A DNA stretch of 5,498 nucleotides from assembly GCA_001513505.1 (NCBI GenBank), contig LFTM01000308.1, forward strand, positions 20,879-26,376. Direction: 5' to 3'. The translations under genes and the position numbers were made by a program. Below the pieces are notes generated by a model. It had not been told where the DNA came from and did no database searches. It saw nothing but the letters and a program-made list of their open reading frames with translations. Below are positions 4,969-5,498 of the stretch, in pieces (the first letter of the stretch is position 1; every line of letters starts with the position of its first letter). Source of the stretch: Clostridiales bacterium DTU092 (GTDB taxonomy: Bacteria > Bacillota > Clostridia > Caldicoprobacterales > Caldicoprobacteraceae).

Positions 4969-5498
4969 TTATTGTTGGCCTTTTGCTATTTGCTGTGCTG
5001 CTAATACTAAGAACATATAGTGGGAAGAACCGCCGCCCATTACATATTCCACCTGCTGCCACAGGAATGGGAATACCAGCAGTTCAGGAAAGTCGGGGCG
5101 TATCAGCGCGGTTCCCGAAACCACTCCGCCGGGAATATATGACCAGTCGGCACGGTTGAGTCCATAACCTACAGTTGCCGATTTGGTACCGATTCCAGAT
5201 GCAAATGACATATTATTGGAACCCGGATGGCATCCTAAGACGAAGTTGAGTGCATTGAAAATCATATCGGGATCGAAAATATCGGGGTATGCCTTATGCA
5301 GGAAGTAATACTCGTATCCCAGCCTCTGGATGTTCCAGCCGGCTCCCCATATATGCGGACGGTATGGTATACCGTAGGGCGTTTCTGCACTTAGCTCTTC
5401 ATACTGTTTTTTCAATGCCGGCAAAGCTTCTCTGATAGCTTTGGTGAAACCGGGGTCGTTTATAACTTTTTCAGCCCGGGCTGTAAACCATCCTACTC
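4969..5498 (-). CDS. Glycoside hydrolase family 9 protein, C-terminal part (cut by window edge)
   Basis: The frame runs from the stop at 4969-4971 to the right edge without a start, so 175 C-terminal residues are visible and the N-terminus lies outside. The pattern fits the end of a GH9 catalytic domain, an inverting (alpha/alpha)6-barrel family of endo- and exo-glucanases and related glucosaminidases. In the visible fragment, YRPHIWGAGWNIQRLGYEYY (45-64) matches the family's Y-x-W-G-S-N region and NFVLGCHPGSNNMSF (84-98) matches the usual Y-L-L-G-x-N-P. SGIGTKS (100-106) matches V-T-G-F-G, and IPGGVVSG (121-128) matches the P-G-G-L-V-G-G segment. E150 in QQVEYVMGGGS aligns with the catalytic acid of N-E-V-A-I-x-x-N-A. 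The usual H-P-H-H-R is replaced by VGYGLNR. No dockerin or carbohydrate-binding module follows the domain. Substrate and secretion cannot be judged from this part. Confidence 0.75.
   Translation of the reverse strand, partial: VGWFTARAEKVINDPGFTKAIREALPALKKQYEELSAETPYGIPYRPHIWGAGWNIQRLGYEYYFLHKAYPDIFDPDMIFNALNFVLGCHPGSNNMSFASGIGTKSATVGYGLNRADWSYIPGGVVSGTALIRPDFPELLVFPFLWQQVEYVMGGGSSHYMFLVLAAQQIAKGQQ

Overview
The window reads as chromosomal DNA from a low-to-moderate-GC Firmicute, most likely a spore-forming member of the Clostridia and possibly of the plant-polysaccharide-degrading group. The evidence is strong Shine-Dalgarno sites, TTG starts, AT-rich spacers, a Bacillus-type TRAP protein, a Gram-positive type phosphofructokinase, a LysM array protein and a family 9 glycosidase. 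The taxonomic call is inference. There are no RNA genes, CRISPR arrays, insertion sequences or phage genes.

Layout, left to right. Positions 1-107 are an AT-rich leader with an extended -10 promoter at 29-37. Six co-directional plus-strand genes follow at short spacing: mtrB (TRAP, 108-338), a small DUF2007-like protein (371-574), pfkA (621-1580), a YbgC/FadM-type hotdog thioesterase starting at TTG (1622-2038), a Rhizobium etli-type (PF06089) L-asparaginase starting at TTG (2055-2999), and a sugar phosphate isomerase/epimerase-like TIM barrel (3065-3934). No convincing terminator interrupts them, so they could be one operon. An imperfect hairpin (2995-3048) lies between the asparaginase and TIM-barrel genes.

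The spacer 3935-4025 carries a candidate promoter and an RNA stem that can bury the ribosome site of the next gene. That gene (4026-4910) encodes a protein made almost wholly of five 57-residue LysM units, each framed by two cysteines. A bidirectional terminator (4919-4947) separates it from a convergent minus-strand gene (4969-5498, cut by the right edge) that encodes the C-terminal part of a divergent glycoside hydrolase family 9 enzyme.

How they work together: pfkA is the glycolytic commitment step, and the small protein in front of it may be functionally tied to it. TRAP senses tryptophan and acts on trp-gene mRNAs elsewhere, since no NAG-repeat target was noticed here. The thioesterase, asparaginase and TIM-barrel genes look like metabolic housekeeping passengers with no obvious shared pathway. 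The strongest unexplained signal is the leader of the LysM gene. Read-through RNA from upstream would contain an anti-Shine-Dalgarno arm, while RNA started at the local promoter would lack it, so translation could depend on which promoter is used.
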